Source: Cyclobacteriaceae bacterium (GTDB lineage Bacteria > Bacteroidota > Bacteroidia > Cytophagales > Cyclobacteriaceae). Taken from it: 64,000 nt of DNA. Every line of letters starts with the position of its first letter. Within the stretch, counting starts at the first letter, position 1. This document shows positions 32,172 to 41,368 of the stretch, piece after piece. The position numbers were made by a program, and so were the translations under genes. The notes under the pieces are model-generated. The model worked only from the letters and a program-made list of their open reading frames with translations, searched no databases and had not been told where the DNA came from. The stretch spans positions 62,001 to 126,000 of the forward strand of contig JAIBBC010000002.1 of assembly GCA_019694875.1 (NCBI GenBank), in the 5' to 3' direction.

Positions 32172-32597
32172 ATGAAGCGCACCATTCTTCTTTACGGTCT
32201 CTCACTGGCGGTGCTTATATTTTTCTTAAAATTTATTGAGTACCGGTTTCTCGTGCGCGACTTGTCGCTGGAGTTTTACATTGGGGCGGTTGCCATATTT
32301 TTTACGGTGCTGGGTGTGTGGGCAGGCCTCAAACTCACAAAAAAGAAGACCATTATCATCACCAATCCTGCGTTTCAATTTGATCAAAACAGGCTCGATT
32401 CACTCGGCATCAGCAAACGGGAGTATGAAGTTCTTGAACTCATGGCAAAAGGCTTTTCGAACCAGGAAATAGCCGATAAACTTTTTGTGTCGCTAAACAC
32501 GGTGAAAACGCACTCCTCCAATTTATTCCTCAAGCTTGAAGTGAGTCGCAGAACCCAGGCCGTACAAAAGGCAAAGGAACTGCAGTTGCTTGCTTGA
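32172..32597 (+). CDS. Membrane-anchored LuxR-type transcription regulator
   Basis: 141 residues from ATG 32172. Two N-terminal transmembrane helices (YGLSLAVLIFFLKFIEY and FYIGAVAIFFTVLGVWAGL) precede a C-terminal GerE/LuxR DNA-binding domain (LGISKREYEVLELMAKGF, then QEIADKLFVSLNTVKTHSSN). It lacks a receiver domain. This two-TM plus HTH type is common in Bacteroidota and usually autoregulates a neighbouring gene. It probably forms a unit with the lipoprotein before it. Confidence 0.88.
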   Translation: MKRTILLYGLSLAVLIFFLKFIEYRFLVRDLSLEFYIGAVAIFFTVLGVWAGLKLTKKKTIIITNPAFQFDQNRLDSLGISKREYEVLELMAKGFSNQEIADKLFVSLNTVKTHSSNLFLKLEVSRRTQAVQKAKELQLLA

Positions 32598-32772
32598 AAA
32601 TCGATCAGAGATTAATATGAGAGGTTAAAATTGACTTTTTCGGAGCATTCGTATAAAAACAGGTTTATTATTGCATATTGAAGCCAAATCAGGTCTTTGA
32701 AATACCGAAGGTATTCATACCTGATGTTCGGGGTTATTGTTAGAGCGTCATTTCTTCACTTAACATCAGCCT

Positions 32773-35172
32773 ATGATTTTGAGCTTTTTAACCGTTGCTA
32801 AACGGATGCTTCTTAAAAATAAGCAATACTCAATTCTTAATATTGCCGGACTTTCAATAGGGCTTGCTTGCTTTATCTTAATTGCGCTTTGGATTAAAAA
32901 CGAAATATGCTTCGACAGATTTCATTCAAAAGCGGAGCGTATTTACCGAGTTGCATCCACAATGAGAGAAGAGCACGGACTGTTTGATCAGGCGATAACG
33001 TGCATTCCCCTTGCGCCAGCCATGCTGAACGACTTGCCAGCGATTGAAAACGCGGTACGCATCAGTAAGAGCGGTTCTGTCGTTCAGTATGGGGAAAAGA
33101 AATTTAATGAAGACGATCTTTTGGGGGTTGATCCTTCTTTTTTGGATATTTTCGATTTTAAACTTCTGCAAGGCGATCCTGCTACAGCATTGCGAGACCC
33201 CTACAGTATTGTGCTAAGCAAGAGCATGGCAAAAAAGTACTTTGGGGAAAAGAATCCGATCGGTGAGCTATTAACGGTTTTTCAAAATGACCCTGATGGA
33301 AATGGAGCACAATTCAAAATTACTGGCATAATTGAAGACTGCGTTTCGCTATCTCACTTTCAATACAATTTTCTTTTTTCGTTCAGTACATTTCAAGTCA
33401 CAAACCCCCGATTATTTTCCAATGAGGGGTGGTCTAAAAATGGATGTTATACCTACGTCTTACTAAAATCCGGCAGTTCCGTGCAAAACACGAGTACGAG
33501 TTTTCAATCTGCTTTTAAGGTCTATTCTGGATATACAAAAAAAGATGAAGCAACTTATTGCACTTATTTTCTCCAGCCTCTCACCGATATCCGGCTGCGA
33601 TCAAACATTCGCAATGAAATTGAATCAACAGGTAACATTACTTATGTAAAACTCTTTGGAAGCGTTGGCTTGATCGTATTGTTATTGGCCTCCATTAACT
33701 ACATCAATCTTTCCACAGCACAAGCGTTTGGTCGTTTTAGGGAAGTAGGTGTCCGCAAGGCGCTTGGTGCGCGTAAAAGTCAATTAATTGCTCAGCATCT
33801 GCTGGAATCGTGGTTGCTGGCTATGATTGCTGTTGTAATCTCATTTTTATGGATTGAGTTAGTCAGGTCGTTATTTGAGCGTCAAATCGGCTTTCCTATT
33901 ACAGATTTGTACTCACTGTCCACGCTAACACTTGTGTTTGTTCTGGCCACCCTTGTCGGTATAATTTCAGGCTTATATCCATCGATGTTTGTATCTTCAT
34001 ACAAAACCAGAGACATCCTGAACGGTGAATCGCGGGGTTCTGCAAGCGGCTGGTTACGCAGGGGGTTATTGGTATTGCAGTTTTCAGTAACGATAGTCCT
34101 GATAGCAGGTATTCTTACTATGCATCAACAACTCAAGTATATAAAAAGCAAAGATCTGGGTTTTAGAAGCGAAAACCTGCTTCTGCTGAATGTAAATGGC
34201 AGTAAGGAAGTAGTTGCAGGATTCGCACCTTTTTCGCAGGCGCTAATGTCAACAAACGTAGCCAAATCAGTTGCACGATCGAATACTTCGTTAGGAAGCC
34301 GACTTGATAATGCATTGGTAACACTACCTGATGTGTCGGGTAAGAAGGTTACTGGAGCAATTCATATTTATGAAATTGATACTGACTATATCAGCACCTA
34401 TAATATGTCTCTATTGGCTGGCCGGGGATTCACTAATTCCAACGATACCCTTGCGTGCTTAGTGAACGAAGCGACTATGCGAGCGTATGGATTCAGGAAT
34501 CCAGCCGATCTTGTTGGACAGGAGATTGAAATCAACGGAATCAAGAATCGGGTCGCTGGTGTAGTGAAGGATTTTCACTACAATTCATTTCAATACAAAA
34601 TAGATCCGGTATGCATGCATCTGCTAACAGCCGGTAGATTTTCGCGCATTACGGTCAAATTTGATGGAAATGTAAATCAAGTAATTGATAAGGTTTCATC
34701 TCTATGGAAAACCCATTTCCCTGAAAGTGTGTTGGAGTTTTCGCTTGCTGATGAACGGATTGAAAATCAGTATCAAACGGAACGAAGATTATCTGAAATA
34801 TTTTACGCATTAACACTTATCTCATTAGTAATGGCCTGCCTTGGGCTGTTTGCACTGGTATCGTTTTCGTTGAAATTGAGGACGAAAGAGATTGGTATCC
34901 GAAAAGTGCTGGGCGCCTCAGTTACTAGGATTGCCGGAATGGTGTCGGGAGAATTTCTGGGCCTTGTAGTCATTTCAGGATTTGTCGCTTCTCCCATTTC
35001 ATACTTTTTAATAAAACAATGGCTCAACCGATTTGCATATCACGCAACGGTGGGAGTGGGAGTAGTCCTGGTGTCTGTTAGTGCAACACTTGTGGTGGCG
35101 GCCTTAACTATCAGTGTGAGAACGATCCGATCGGCAAAAATCAATCCTGTTCAGTCATTACGGTCCGAATAA
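32773..35172 (+). CDS. FtsX/MacB-type ABC transporter permease
   Basis: 799 residues with two copies of the MacB periplasmic core plus FtsX fold: TM1 at 20-45, a periplasmic domain, three TMs around 290-420 with the EVGVRKALGARKSQL coupling motif, then TM, a second periplasmic domain, and three C-terminal TMs with KEIGIRKVLGAS. There is no ATPase domain and no ATP-binding gene adjacent, as is usual for this expanded Bacteroidota family. Members act in mechanotransmission or export of peptides and lipoproteins; the substrate is unknown. A second paralogue lies at 37649-40051. Confidence 0.9.
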   Translation: MILSFLTVAKRMLLKNKQYSILNIAGLSIGLACFILIALWIKNEICFDRFHSKAERIYRVASTMREEHGLFDQAITCIPLAPAMLNDLPAIENAVRISKSGSVVQYGEKKFNEDDLLGVDPSFLDIFDFKLLQGDPATALRDPYSIVLSKSMAKKYFGEKNPIGELLTVFQNDPDGNGAQFKITGIIEDCVSLSHFQYNFLFSFSTFQVTNPRLFSNEGWSKNGCYTYVLLKSGSSVQNTSTSFQSAFKVYSGYTKKDEATYCTYFLQPLTDIRLRSNIRNEIESTGNITYVKLFGSVGLIVLLLASINYINLSTAQAFGRFREVGVRKALGARKSQLIAQHLLESWLLAMIAVVISFLWIELVRSLFERQIGFPITDLYSLSTLTLVFVLATLVGIISGLYPSMFVSSYKTRDILNGESRGSASGWLRRGLLVLQFSVTIVLIAGILTMHQQLKYIKSKDLGFRSENLLLLNVNGSKEVVAGFAPFSQALMSTNVAKSVARSNTSLGSRLDNALVTLPDVSGKKVTGAIHIYEIDTDYISTYNMSLLAGRGFTNSNDTLACLVNEATMRAYGFRNPADLVGQEIEINGIKNRVAGVVKDFHYNSFQYKIDPVCMHLLTAGRFSRITVKFDGNVNQVIDKVSSLWKTHFPESVLEFSLADERIENQYQTERRLSEIFYALTLISLVMACLGLFALVSFSLKLRTKEIGIRKVLGASVTRIAGMVSGEFLGLVVISGFVASPISYFLIKQWLNRFAYHATVGVGVVLVSVSATLVVAALTISVRTIRSAKINPVQSLRSE

Positions 35173-35430
35173 TATGATCTTTTTCTACCATTACTAGTTA
35201 TTAGCTGTTTTGTAACAACCTGTTTTTCATTTGCCATTTCTATTGTGATTCAGACAATTCTCACTTATTGGTTGAATGCACTTATTTCTGCGCCCGTCGT
35301 TGATCAAAATTGCGCTTAAGGGTGTAGTTCTTTTGGGTGATTCACCCTATTTTTAGAACAATCACCCTTTCGGGTGAAGGTTTCGGAGGCTCAGCCGGGT
35401 TGTTTTGGGCATCCAAAAAAAAGTACACCT
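35173..35430. other. Intergenic region with GGGTGATTCACCC palindrome
   Basis: 258 bases between the permease and the DUF4199 gene. GGGTGATTCACCC at 35335-35347 is followed by a second hairpin ATCACCCTTTCGGGTGA (35361-35377). The first core is shared with the palindrome at 7891-7909 in element B. These may be operator sites or a hairpin leader for the downstream cluster. Confidence 0.5.
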
Positions 35431-35979
35431 ATGAGAAAAATCGTTTTAGTCTATGGCCTGATTGCCGGGGTAATCCTGGGCGCCATGTTTTTTGTAACTG
35501 CCCCACTGTGGGATAACGGAACGCTTAACTTCGACAACGCCATGTATGTCGGGTACGGCACGATGGTCGTGTCGCTTTCGCTCGTTTTCTTTGGAGTAAA
35601 GTCGTACCGCGACAATCACAAAAATGGAATAATCACTTTTGGTCAGGGCTTTAAAGTGGGCATTCTCATTACGTTGATTGCTTGCCTGCTCTATGCGCTT
35701 TCGTGGGAGTTGGCGTATCATACGGTTTCCAAGGGCTTTACAGCCGAAATGTCGAAGCACTATGAGCAGGAAATCCGCAAGAACGCAGCCAATGAAGTTG
35801 AAATGAAAGAAAAACTGGAGCAATCGAAAAAAGAAATGGAGTTATACGACAGCAGTTTTATCTTCCGTTTCACGATAACTTTTTTGGTTGAGGTGTTCCC
35901 GGTAGGGTTGCTGATCACACTGATCACCGCTGCACTGCTGCGGAATAAGAATTTCCTTCCTGCATCCGAACCTGCATAA
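35431..35979 (+). CDS. DUF4199 domain membrane protein
   Basis: 182 residues from ATG 35431. Four predicted transmembrane helices (IVLVYGLIAGVILGAMFFV, YGTMVVSLSLVFFGV, FKVGILITLIACLLYAL, ITFLVEVFPVGLLITLITAALL), with a charged cytoplasmic segment between TM3 and TM4, match DUF4199. The GYGTMVVSLSLVFFGVKSYRD motif is typical of the family. Its function is unknown. It is the first of four closely spaced genes (10 bp to the next). Confidence 0.85.
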   Translation: MRKIVLVYGLIAGVILGAMFFVTAPLWDNGTLNFDNAMYVGYGTMVVSLSLVFFGVKSYRDNHKNGIITFGQGFKVGILITLIACLLYALSWELAYHTVSKGFTAEMSKHYEQEIRKNAANEVEMKEKLEQSKKEMELYDSSFIFRFTITFLVEVFPVGLLITLITAALLRNKNFLPASEPA

Positions 35980-35989
35980 CATCATAACT

Positions 35990-36442
35990 ATGAAAAAAAT
36001 AACCATGCTTGCCCTGGCGATACTTGCTGCCTTCTGCCTCGGTTTTGTTTCACACGCAAACGATAATGACATGAACCTCGGAGCATTTTCCATGAGCTTG
36101 AGCGTCAAGGACCTCAAGGCTTCAAAAGAATTTTATGAAAATTTAGGCTTTACCGCATTTGGCGGGGGAGTAGAAAAAAATTATCTGATCATGAAAAACG
36201 GTAATGCGTTGATTGGCTTATTCCAGGGAATGTTCAAGGGCAACATTATAACGTTTAATCCCGGCTGGGATGAAAATGCCAAAAACATGACGGAGTTTAC
36301 AGACATCCGTGAGATACAGCGGTATCTGAAAAGCAAAGGTGTCAAGCTAACGACCGAAGCCGATGAAAGCACCAAAGGTCCTGCGAGCATTGTCCTGTCA
36401 GACCCGGATGGTAATGTTATTCTTCTCGACCAGCATCGTTAG
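35990..36442 (+). CDS. Secreted VOC-family (glyoxalase/bleomycin-resistance fold) protein
   Basis: 150 residues with an N-terminal signal peptide (MKKITMLALAILAAFCLGFVSHA) ahead of one VOC domain: MSLSVKDLKASKEFYENLGF opening strand-helix and SIVLSDPDGNVILLDQH closing motif. Catalytic metal residues are incomplete for a glyoxalase I, so the reaction cannot be named. A periplasmic location is inferred from the signal. It stands 5 bp before the DUF1801 gene. Confidence 0.85.
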   Translation: MKKITMLALAILAAFCLGFVSHANDNDMNLGAFSMSLSVKDLKASKEFYENLGFTAFGGGVEKNYLIMKNGNALIGLFQGMFKGNIITFNPGWDENAKNMTEFTDIREIQRYLKSKGVKLTTEADESTKGPASIVLSDPDGNVILLDQHR

Positions 36443-36447
36443 TATTT

Positions 36448-36912
36448 ATGCAATCGAAAGCTAAAACCGTTGACGCGTACATTTCGGAGTTACCGGATGA
36501 CCGTGCCGAGATTATCGCGGCCACGCGGAATGAAATTTTAAAAAATCTGCCGAAAGGCTTTGAAGAAACCATGCAGTATGGCATGATCAGTTATGTAGTG
36601 CCGCACAAACTTTACCCCGGTGGGTATCACGTTAATCCGAAGGATGCACTGCCGTTCATGAGCCTGGCCTCTCAAAAAAATCATATCGCGCTATATCACA
36701 TGGGCGTCTATTCCGGGCCTTTGCACGATTGGTTTGTGAGCGAATGGAAAAAAGTATCGGATAAAAAACTCGACATGGGCAAAGCATGTATCCGTTTTAA
36801 GAAGCCGGATGATGTGCCGATAAAATTGATCGGAAAACTTAGCGCGAAGATGACGCCTGAGCAGTGGATAAAAGCATACGAAACAGCAAGAAAAACCAAT
36901 GTAAAAAAATGA
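36448..36912 (+). CDS. DUF1801 (YdhG-like) protein
   Basis: 154 residues. TVDAYISELPDDRAEIIAAT, GFEETMQYGMISYVVP and the final CIRFKKPDDVPIKLIGKLS are typical of DUF1801/YdhG proteins, a small fold of unknown activity. The stop codon overlaps the next start in an ATGA arrangement, so the following VOC gene is translationally coupled. Confidence 0.88.
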   Translation: MQSKAKTVDAYISELPDDRAEIIAATRNEILKNLPKGFEETMQYGMISYVVPHKLYPGGYHVNPKDALPFMSLASQKNHIALYHMGVYSGPLHDWFVSEWKKVSDKKLDMGKACIRFKKPDDVPIKLIGKLSAKMTPEQWIKAYETARKTNVKK

Positions 36913-37301
36913 AGCGTGTAACCGGAATAGGGGGCGTCTTCTTTAAGGCAGACGATCCGAAAAAAATAAAAGAATGGTACGGCAAACACCTCGGCTTTAA
37001 TGTTCAGGAATGGGGTGTTGTATTTCCGTGGCTGGAGACCGATAAGCCCGATGCCAAAGCACCTGCAACAACATCGTGGAGTCCGTTTAAGGCTGCTACT
37101 GATTATTTCAAGCCAAGCGAAAAGCAATTCATGTTTAATTATCGGGTTGAGAACTTGGTGGAACTGTTGAAGTTATTGAAAGAAGAGGGTGTTCAGATTG
37201 TAGGCGAGATCCAGGAGTTTGATTACGGAAAGTTTGCCTGGATTATGGATCCCGAAGGCAACAAGATTGAGCTTTGGGAACCCAAGGATGATGGGTTCTG
37301 A
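36909..37301 (+). CDS. Cytoplasmic VOC-family protein
   Basis: 130 residues from ATG 36909, overlapping the DUF1801 stop. It is a single VOC domain: RVTGIGGVFFKADDPKKIKE, WYGKHLGFNV, then FAWIMDPEGNKIELWEP with the C-terminal glutamate metal ligand. It lacks a signal peptide, unlike the VOC protein two genes upstream. Members act on small molecules or bind antibiotics; the substrate is not evident. It is the end of the cluster, followed by a terminator. Confidence 0.88.
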   Translation: MKRVTGIGGVFFKADDPKKIKEWYGKHLGFNVQEWGVVFPWLETDKPDAKAPATTSWSPFKAATDYFKPSEKQFMFNYRVENLVELLKLLKEEGVQIVGEIQEFDYGKFAWIMDPEGNKIELWEPKDDGF

Positions 37302-37307
37302 GAGAAG

Positions 37308-37338
37308 TAAAAAGCAACAAAAACCGGTTGCTTTTTTG
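37308..37338 (+). terminator. Intrinsic terminator after the VOC cluster
   Basis: AAAAGCAAC and GTTGCTTTT form a 9-bp stem with a short A/C-rich loop, followed by a T run. Confidence 0.8.
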
Positions 37339-37648
37339 TTACCGAAAGCTGCTGGAAAGATTCTGCCGTTTTAGGTCAAACTCAATTTATGCCGCTTGTC
37401 AACGATGCGCCTATGTTAAACAAGGTTAATTTGTGCGCTGGCGGACGTTCATCAACATAAATGAACAAAATGTAAAATTCGTACAACTTTCTTCCGCGTT
37501 GTTTCGTCATGTATTTGTTCTGGTACGGGACTTGTGTTGTGCTACCGGAATTTTCCATATACGGGTTCAACTGCTGGCTTACTTCATAAGGTTTAGGTTT
37601 GGGTTAAGTTTTGAGTTGAACCCCTTTTTTTTTTAACAAAACCGACCT
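37339..37648. other. Intergenic region before the second permease
   Basis: 310 bases with no supported gene; the short open frames are not protein-like. It probably contains the promoter of the permease at 37649, but no clear TTTG/TAnnTTTG pair could be fixed. Confidence 0.45.
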
Positions 37649-40051
37649 ATGCTTAAAAACCTCTTCAAAATTGCGCTCCGCAATATCTTCAAAGACAAAG
37701 TTTATAGTGCGATCAACATTCTGGGGCTGACCATCGGGATTACCTGCAGCATCTTTTTGTTCATGTATATCCTGGACGAGCTGAGCTACGACCGCTACCA
37801 CGCCAACGCCAATAATATTTACCGGATAGTTTCAAACATTAAAGAACCCGATAACGCCTTTACCTGGGCAGTGGCGCAGGTGCCCATGGCGCAGGAACTT
37901 CGGAACAATTATCCGGAGGTAAAAAATGCGGTTCGCTTTTACGGCACGGGTCGCACGCTGTATAAGAACGGAGAAAAGCAGTTTAATGAAGAAGGTTTCT
38001 ACCTGACGGATTCTACGGTGTTCGACATGTTTTCGTACGAGTTCCTGGCAGGCGATGTAAACACGGCACTCGATAATCCTTTTTCAATTGTTCTGACGGA
38101 AACCATTGCTAAAAAATATTTCGCTTCTGCAACTGAAGCGTTGGGCCAGAGCCTTCAGAACAAGGAGAAAGAAGAGTTTAAAATTACCGGGGTTATCAAA
38201 GATGTTCCTTACAATTCACACTTCCGGTTTGATGCGTTGATTTCACGCAGTTCACGCCCGAACTCCGATGGCGGAAGCTGGGGTAACTTTGGCGTGTTCA
38301 CCTACATCCAATTGCCGGAGGGGTATGATCTTTCGAAAATGTATGCGAGCCTCGACAAGATTGTAAAGGAACGCGTGAATCCGATTTTCGAACAATACAA
38401 CATTAAAATTGGCTACGAGCTTCAGCGGATAACCGATATTCACCTCCATTCTAAAATTCAGGATGAAGCGGAAGAAGGCGGAGATATTTCTGTGATTTAT
38501 ATTTTCGGGGCAGTATCGGCATTCATGCTGATTATCGCGTGTATCAACTACATGAACCTTGCAACGGCCCGCTCGGCAAACCGCGCGAAAGAAGTTGGCG
38601 TGCGGAAGGTGATGGGTTCGCAGCGAAAGCAGTTGATCATGCAATTCATTACCGAGTCGGTTGTGTTAACGCTGATTGCGTTGGTGTTAAGTATTTTACT
38701 CATCTACGCATTGCTGCCGGCTTTCAACAGTCTTGCAAACAAGCATCTTCCATTCAACTATATTTTGCAGACACCGGTTGTGCTTACCCTGCTGGGTGTG
38801 ACACTTTTTTCCGGAATTGTTGGCGGAAGTTATCCGGCCTTCTATTTATCGGGATTCAATCCGGTAAATGTTTTAAAAGGAAAACTATCGGTGCGCGGAG
38901 GCAGCGTGGTATTTCGCAGGGTGCTGGTGGTGCTGCAGTTTTCGATTTCAATCTTCATGTTGATTTCAACACTTGTTGTTTTCGATCAGCTCAATTACAT
39001 GCGCAACAAAGATCTTGGCTTTGATAAGGAACGCGTAGTGAAGCTTACCCTGAGCGAGCGTGAATTGCGTCAGAAAGCGGATGTATTGGTTAACCGCCTA
39101 AAGCAAGCCCCTGAAGTTGCGGGTGTGGGTACCGCAACATCCGTTCCGGGACAGGGTGTCGGCAAACTGTTGCTGAAAGTTGAAGACAATCAAGGCAAAA
39201 TGGTTGACCGCGGTGTCGACCTGTTTAATGCGGATTTCGACTTTGTGAAAACGATGGGTATGCACATTGTGCAGGGTCGCGACTTTTCAAGGGATGTAAG
39301 TTCTGACACAACCTACGCAGTATTGGTAAATGAAGCCATGGTGAAACGGATGGCATGGGACGATCCGATCGGAAAGAAGTTTGTTTTTGAGGGAGCTGGT
39401 CCGAACAATCAGGATATCGAGAAACGTGTGGTGGGTGTACTGAAAGACTACCATCAGAATTCGCTGTATGATGCCATTGAGCCTATTATGGTTATTCTGA
39501 ATGATGAAAATTATTTCGTGCTGGTGCGTACCGAAGAAGGAGATGTAAAAAAATCACTGGCAGCAGTGGAAAATGTTTGGAAAGACCTTTTCCCGAACAA
39601 CACATTCCAGTTTGAGTTTCTCGATCAGGATTTCAATTCGCAATACAAAGCGGATGAAAAACGAAGCCTGATCTTTACCGTGTTTTCTTCATTGACGATA
39701 TTGATTGCCTGTCTGGGTTTGATCGGTCTGGCTGCTTTTACTACCGAACAGCGTACAAAAGAAATTGGTGTGCGCAAAGTGATTGGCGCCAGCGTACCGA
39801 ATCTGGTTAACCTCGTTTCGCGAGAATTTTTTGTTCTCGTTGGCATCGGCATGGTGATTGCATTTCCGTTCGCGTGGTATTTTACCAATAACTGGTTGCA
39901 GAATTTTGCTTACAGGATTGAGTTGAAAGGAGAGTGGCTGACGTTCCTGGTGTCTGCATTGCTGGCCTTCGCGATTACATTGCTTACGGTAGGCTACCAC
40001 GTGATGCGTGCTGCACACGCAAACCCGGTGAAGTCGCTTCGTGACGAATAA
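37649..40051 (+). CDS. FtsX/MacB-type ABC transporter permease
   Basis: 800 residues, a paralogue of the protein at 32773 with the same layout: N-terminal TM (INILGLTIGITCSIFLFMYI), MacB-like periplasmic domain with DELSYDRYHANANNIYRIV, three TMs with KEVGVRKVMGSQRKQ, a second periplasmic domain, and three C-terminal TMs with KEIGVRKVIGASVPN. There is no ATPase gene beside it. It converges with the rRNA methyltransferase gene, only 7 bp separating the stops. Confidence 0.9.
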   Translation: MLKNLFKIALRNIFKDKVYSAINILGLTIGITCSIFLFMYILDELSYDRYHANANNIYRIVSNIKEPDNAFTWAVAQVPMAQELRNNYPEVKNAVRFYGTGRTLYKNGEKQFNEEGFYLTDSTVFDMFSYEFLAGDVNTALDNPFSIVLTETIAKKYFASATEALGQSLQNKEKEEFKITGVIKDVPYNSHFRFDALISRSSRPNSDGGSWGNFGVFTYIQLPEGYDLSKMYASLDKIVKERVNPIFEQYNIKIGYELQRITDIHLHSKIQDEAEEGGDISVIYIFGAVSAFMLIIACINYMNLATARSANRAKEVGVRKVMGSQRKQLIMQFITESVVLTLIALVLSILLIYALLPAFNSLANKHLPFNYILQTPVVLTLLGVTLFSGIVGGSYPAFYLSGFNPVNVLKGKLSVRGGSVVFRRVLVVLQFSISIFMLISTLVVFDQLNYMRNKDLGFDKERVVKLTLSERELRQKADVLVNRLKQAPEVAGVGTATSVPGQGVGKLLLKVEDNQGKMVDRGVDLFNADFDFVKTMGMHIVQGRDFSRDVSSDTTYAVLVNEAMVKRMAWDDPIGKKFVFEGAGPNNQDIEKRVVGVLKDYHQNSLYDAIEPIMVILNDENYFVLVRTEEGDVKKSLAAVENVWKDLFPNNTFQFEFLDQDFNSQYKADEKRSLIFTVFSSLTILIACLGLIGLAAFTTEQRTKEIGVRKVIGASVPNLVNLVSREFFVLVGIGMVIAFPFAWYFTNNWLQNFAYRIELKGEWLTFLVSALLAFAITLLTVGYHVMRAAHANPVKSLRDE

Positions 40052-40058
40052 CTAACTA

Positions 40059-40850
40059 TTATTGGAATCCGCGCTGCCGTTTGGCTTCAAACACCACAAC
40101 GGCTGCCGCGGTTGAAACATTCATCGAATCGATCGTGCCTTGCATCGGGATGATGATGTTTGCATCTGAATTTTTCACCCACACATCCGAGAGTCCTGTG
40201 GCCTCCGTTCCCATAACAATGGCGGAGGGCTTTGTAAAGTCGGTTTGATGATAGGGTTTTGAAGCCTTTAAATAGGTGCAATAGATTCCGATGTTATTCT
40301 TTTTCAGCCATGCAATGGTTTCTTCCGAAGTTGCAGCAGCTACCTGTTTGGTGAAAATGCACCCGATGCTGGAACGGATTACATTAGGGTTGTAAAAATC
40401 AGTTTGCGGATCGCAGATGATCACAGCATCAACCCCGGAAGCATCTGCTGTTCTGAGAATGGCACCAAGGTTTCCGGGTTTTTCCACCGATTCAAGCACA
40501 AGCACCAGCGGATTTTTACTAAGCTTAATGCGATCGAGCGTATGTAACTTTTGTTCAGCCACTGCAATCATACCACCGGAATTCTCACGCACGGCAAGCT
40601 TGTCGAACACATCTTTCGAAACCGGTATCAGCAGTTTATCATCGTTGAAGAGTTTGGTGACATCTTCCGCGCTGATGATTTCATCGCAGAAAAAGATGTT
40701 GCCGATCCGGTAGCCTGCTTCGAGGGCCAGTCCGATTTCTTTTTTTCCTTCAATCACAAACAACTGCTGTTTCCTGCGTTCGCGTGGTTTTTCCAGCGCC
40801 AGCAGACTTTTCACTTTCGGATTTTGCGTGCTCGTGATTTTGAAATGCAT
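40059..40850 (-). CDS. TrmH/SpoU-family RNA 2'-O-methyltransferase
   Basis: 263 residues. The N-terminal L30e-like substrate-binding domain (TSTQNPKVKSLLALEKPRER, then QLFVIEGKKEI) is followed by the SpoU knot domain. Its three motifs are visible: ESVEKPGNLGAILRTADASG (motif 1), IVMGTEATGLSD (motif 2) and IPMQGTIDSMNVSTAAAVVV (motif 3). The enzyme transfers a methyl group from SAM to a ribose 2'-OH, probably in 23S rRNA. The exact nucleotide cannot be read from sequence. Confidence 0.93.
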   Translation of the reverse strand: MHFKITSTQNPKVKSLLALEKPRERRKQQLFVIEGKKEIGLALEAGYRIGNIFFCDEIISAEDVTKLFNDDKLLIPVSKDVFDKLAVRENSGGMIAVAEQKLHTLDRIKLSKNPLVLVLESVEKPGNLGAILRTADASGVDAVIICDPQTDFYNPNVIRSSIGCIFTKQVAAATSEETIAWLKKNNIGIYCTYLKASKPYHQTDFTKPSAIVMGTEATGLSDVWVKNSDANIIIPMQGTIDSMNVSTAAAVVVFEAKRQRGFQ

Positions 40851-40861
40851 AATATAAATTC

Positions 40862-40949
40862 CCGACCACCCCGTCCTCCGGACACCCCTCCTGTGCAGGA
40901 GGGGATCTTTTATTCCCCTCCTTAAAAAGGAGGGGGAAGGGGTGGTCGG
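40862..40949. repeat. Inverted-repeat element at the 3' end of the DUF559 gene
   Basis: The outer arms CCGACCACCCC (40862-40872) and GGGGTGGTCGG (40939-40949) are perfect 11-bp inverted repeats. Two inner hairpins lie between: CCCCTCCTG/CAGGAGGGG at 40885-40904 and CCCCTCCTT/AAGGAGGGG at 40915-40935. The structure looks like a REP/MITE-type palindromic element. The last residues and the stop codon of the DUF559 gene lie inside it. Confidence 0.85.
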
Positions 40950-41299
40950 AACGATAATTTTATTTTTCCTAAAACTTCTTCAACTGTTTCAAATACCTCG
41001 TAATTCTCAAACCGGACTATCCGTATCCCCAGACTTTCCAGATATTTCGTTCGTATTTCGTCACGAATCTCACCATCATGTTCGAAATGATATTGGCCGT
41101 CAAGCTCAACAACAAGTCGTTCAGCCGGGCAATAGAAATCAACAATATAATTGCCAATGCTGTGCTGTCTTCTGAACTTTCTTCCGTCAAGCTGGCTTTT
41201 TTGTAGAAACTTCCATAAAGTCGCTTCCGCGGAAGTGCCGTTATTTCTCAGATCTTTCCGCTTTTGCTTAAGATACTCGCGATTATGGATAATTCCCAT
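40922..41299 (-). CDS. DUF559 (Vsr-like) endonuclease-fold protein
   Basis: 125 residues from ATG 41299; a TTG three codons earlier is possible. The DUF559 family belongs to the PD-(D/E)xK nuclease fold related to very-short-patch-repair enzymes. Motifs: EATLWKFLQKSQLDGRKFRRQHSI, YIVDFYCPAERLVVELDG (D and E-L-D active-site acids), and LGIRIVRFENYEVF. The C-terminal FRPPLPPPF is encoded by the inverted-repeat element rather than by family sequence, so the gene seems to run into the repeat. Its role is unknown; the fold suggests DNA cleavage. Confidence 0.9.
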   Translation of the reverse strand: MGIIHNREYLKQKRKDLRNNGTSAEATLWKFLQKSQLDGRKFRRQHSIGNYIVDFYCPAERLVVELDGQYHFEHDGEIRDEIRTKYLESLGIRIVRFENYEVFETVEEVLGKIKLSFRPPLPPPF

Positions 41300-41368
41300 G
41301 ATGTTCAAAGTTCAGGCTTTCCAACTCAAAATCATAGGTTCTTCTTACTTTTACTGAAAGTTTGAACA

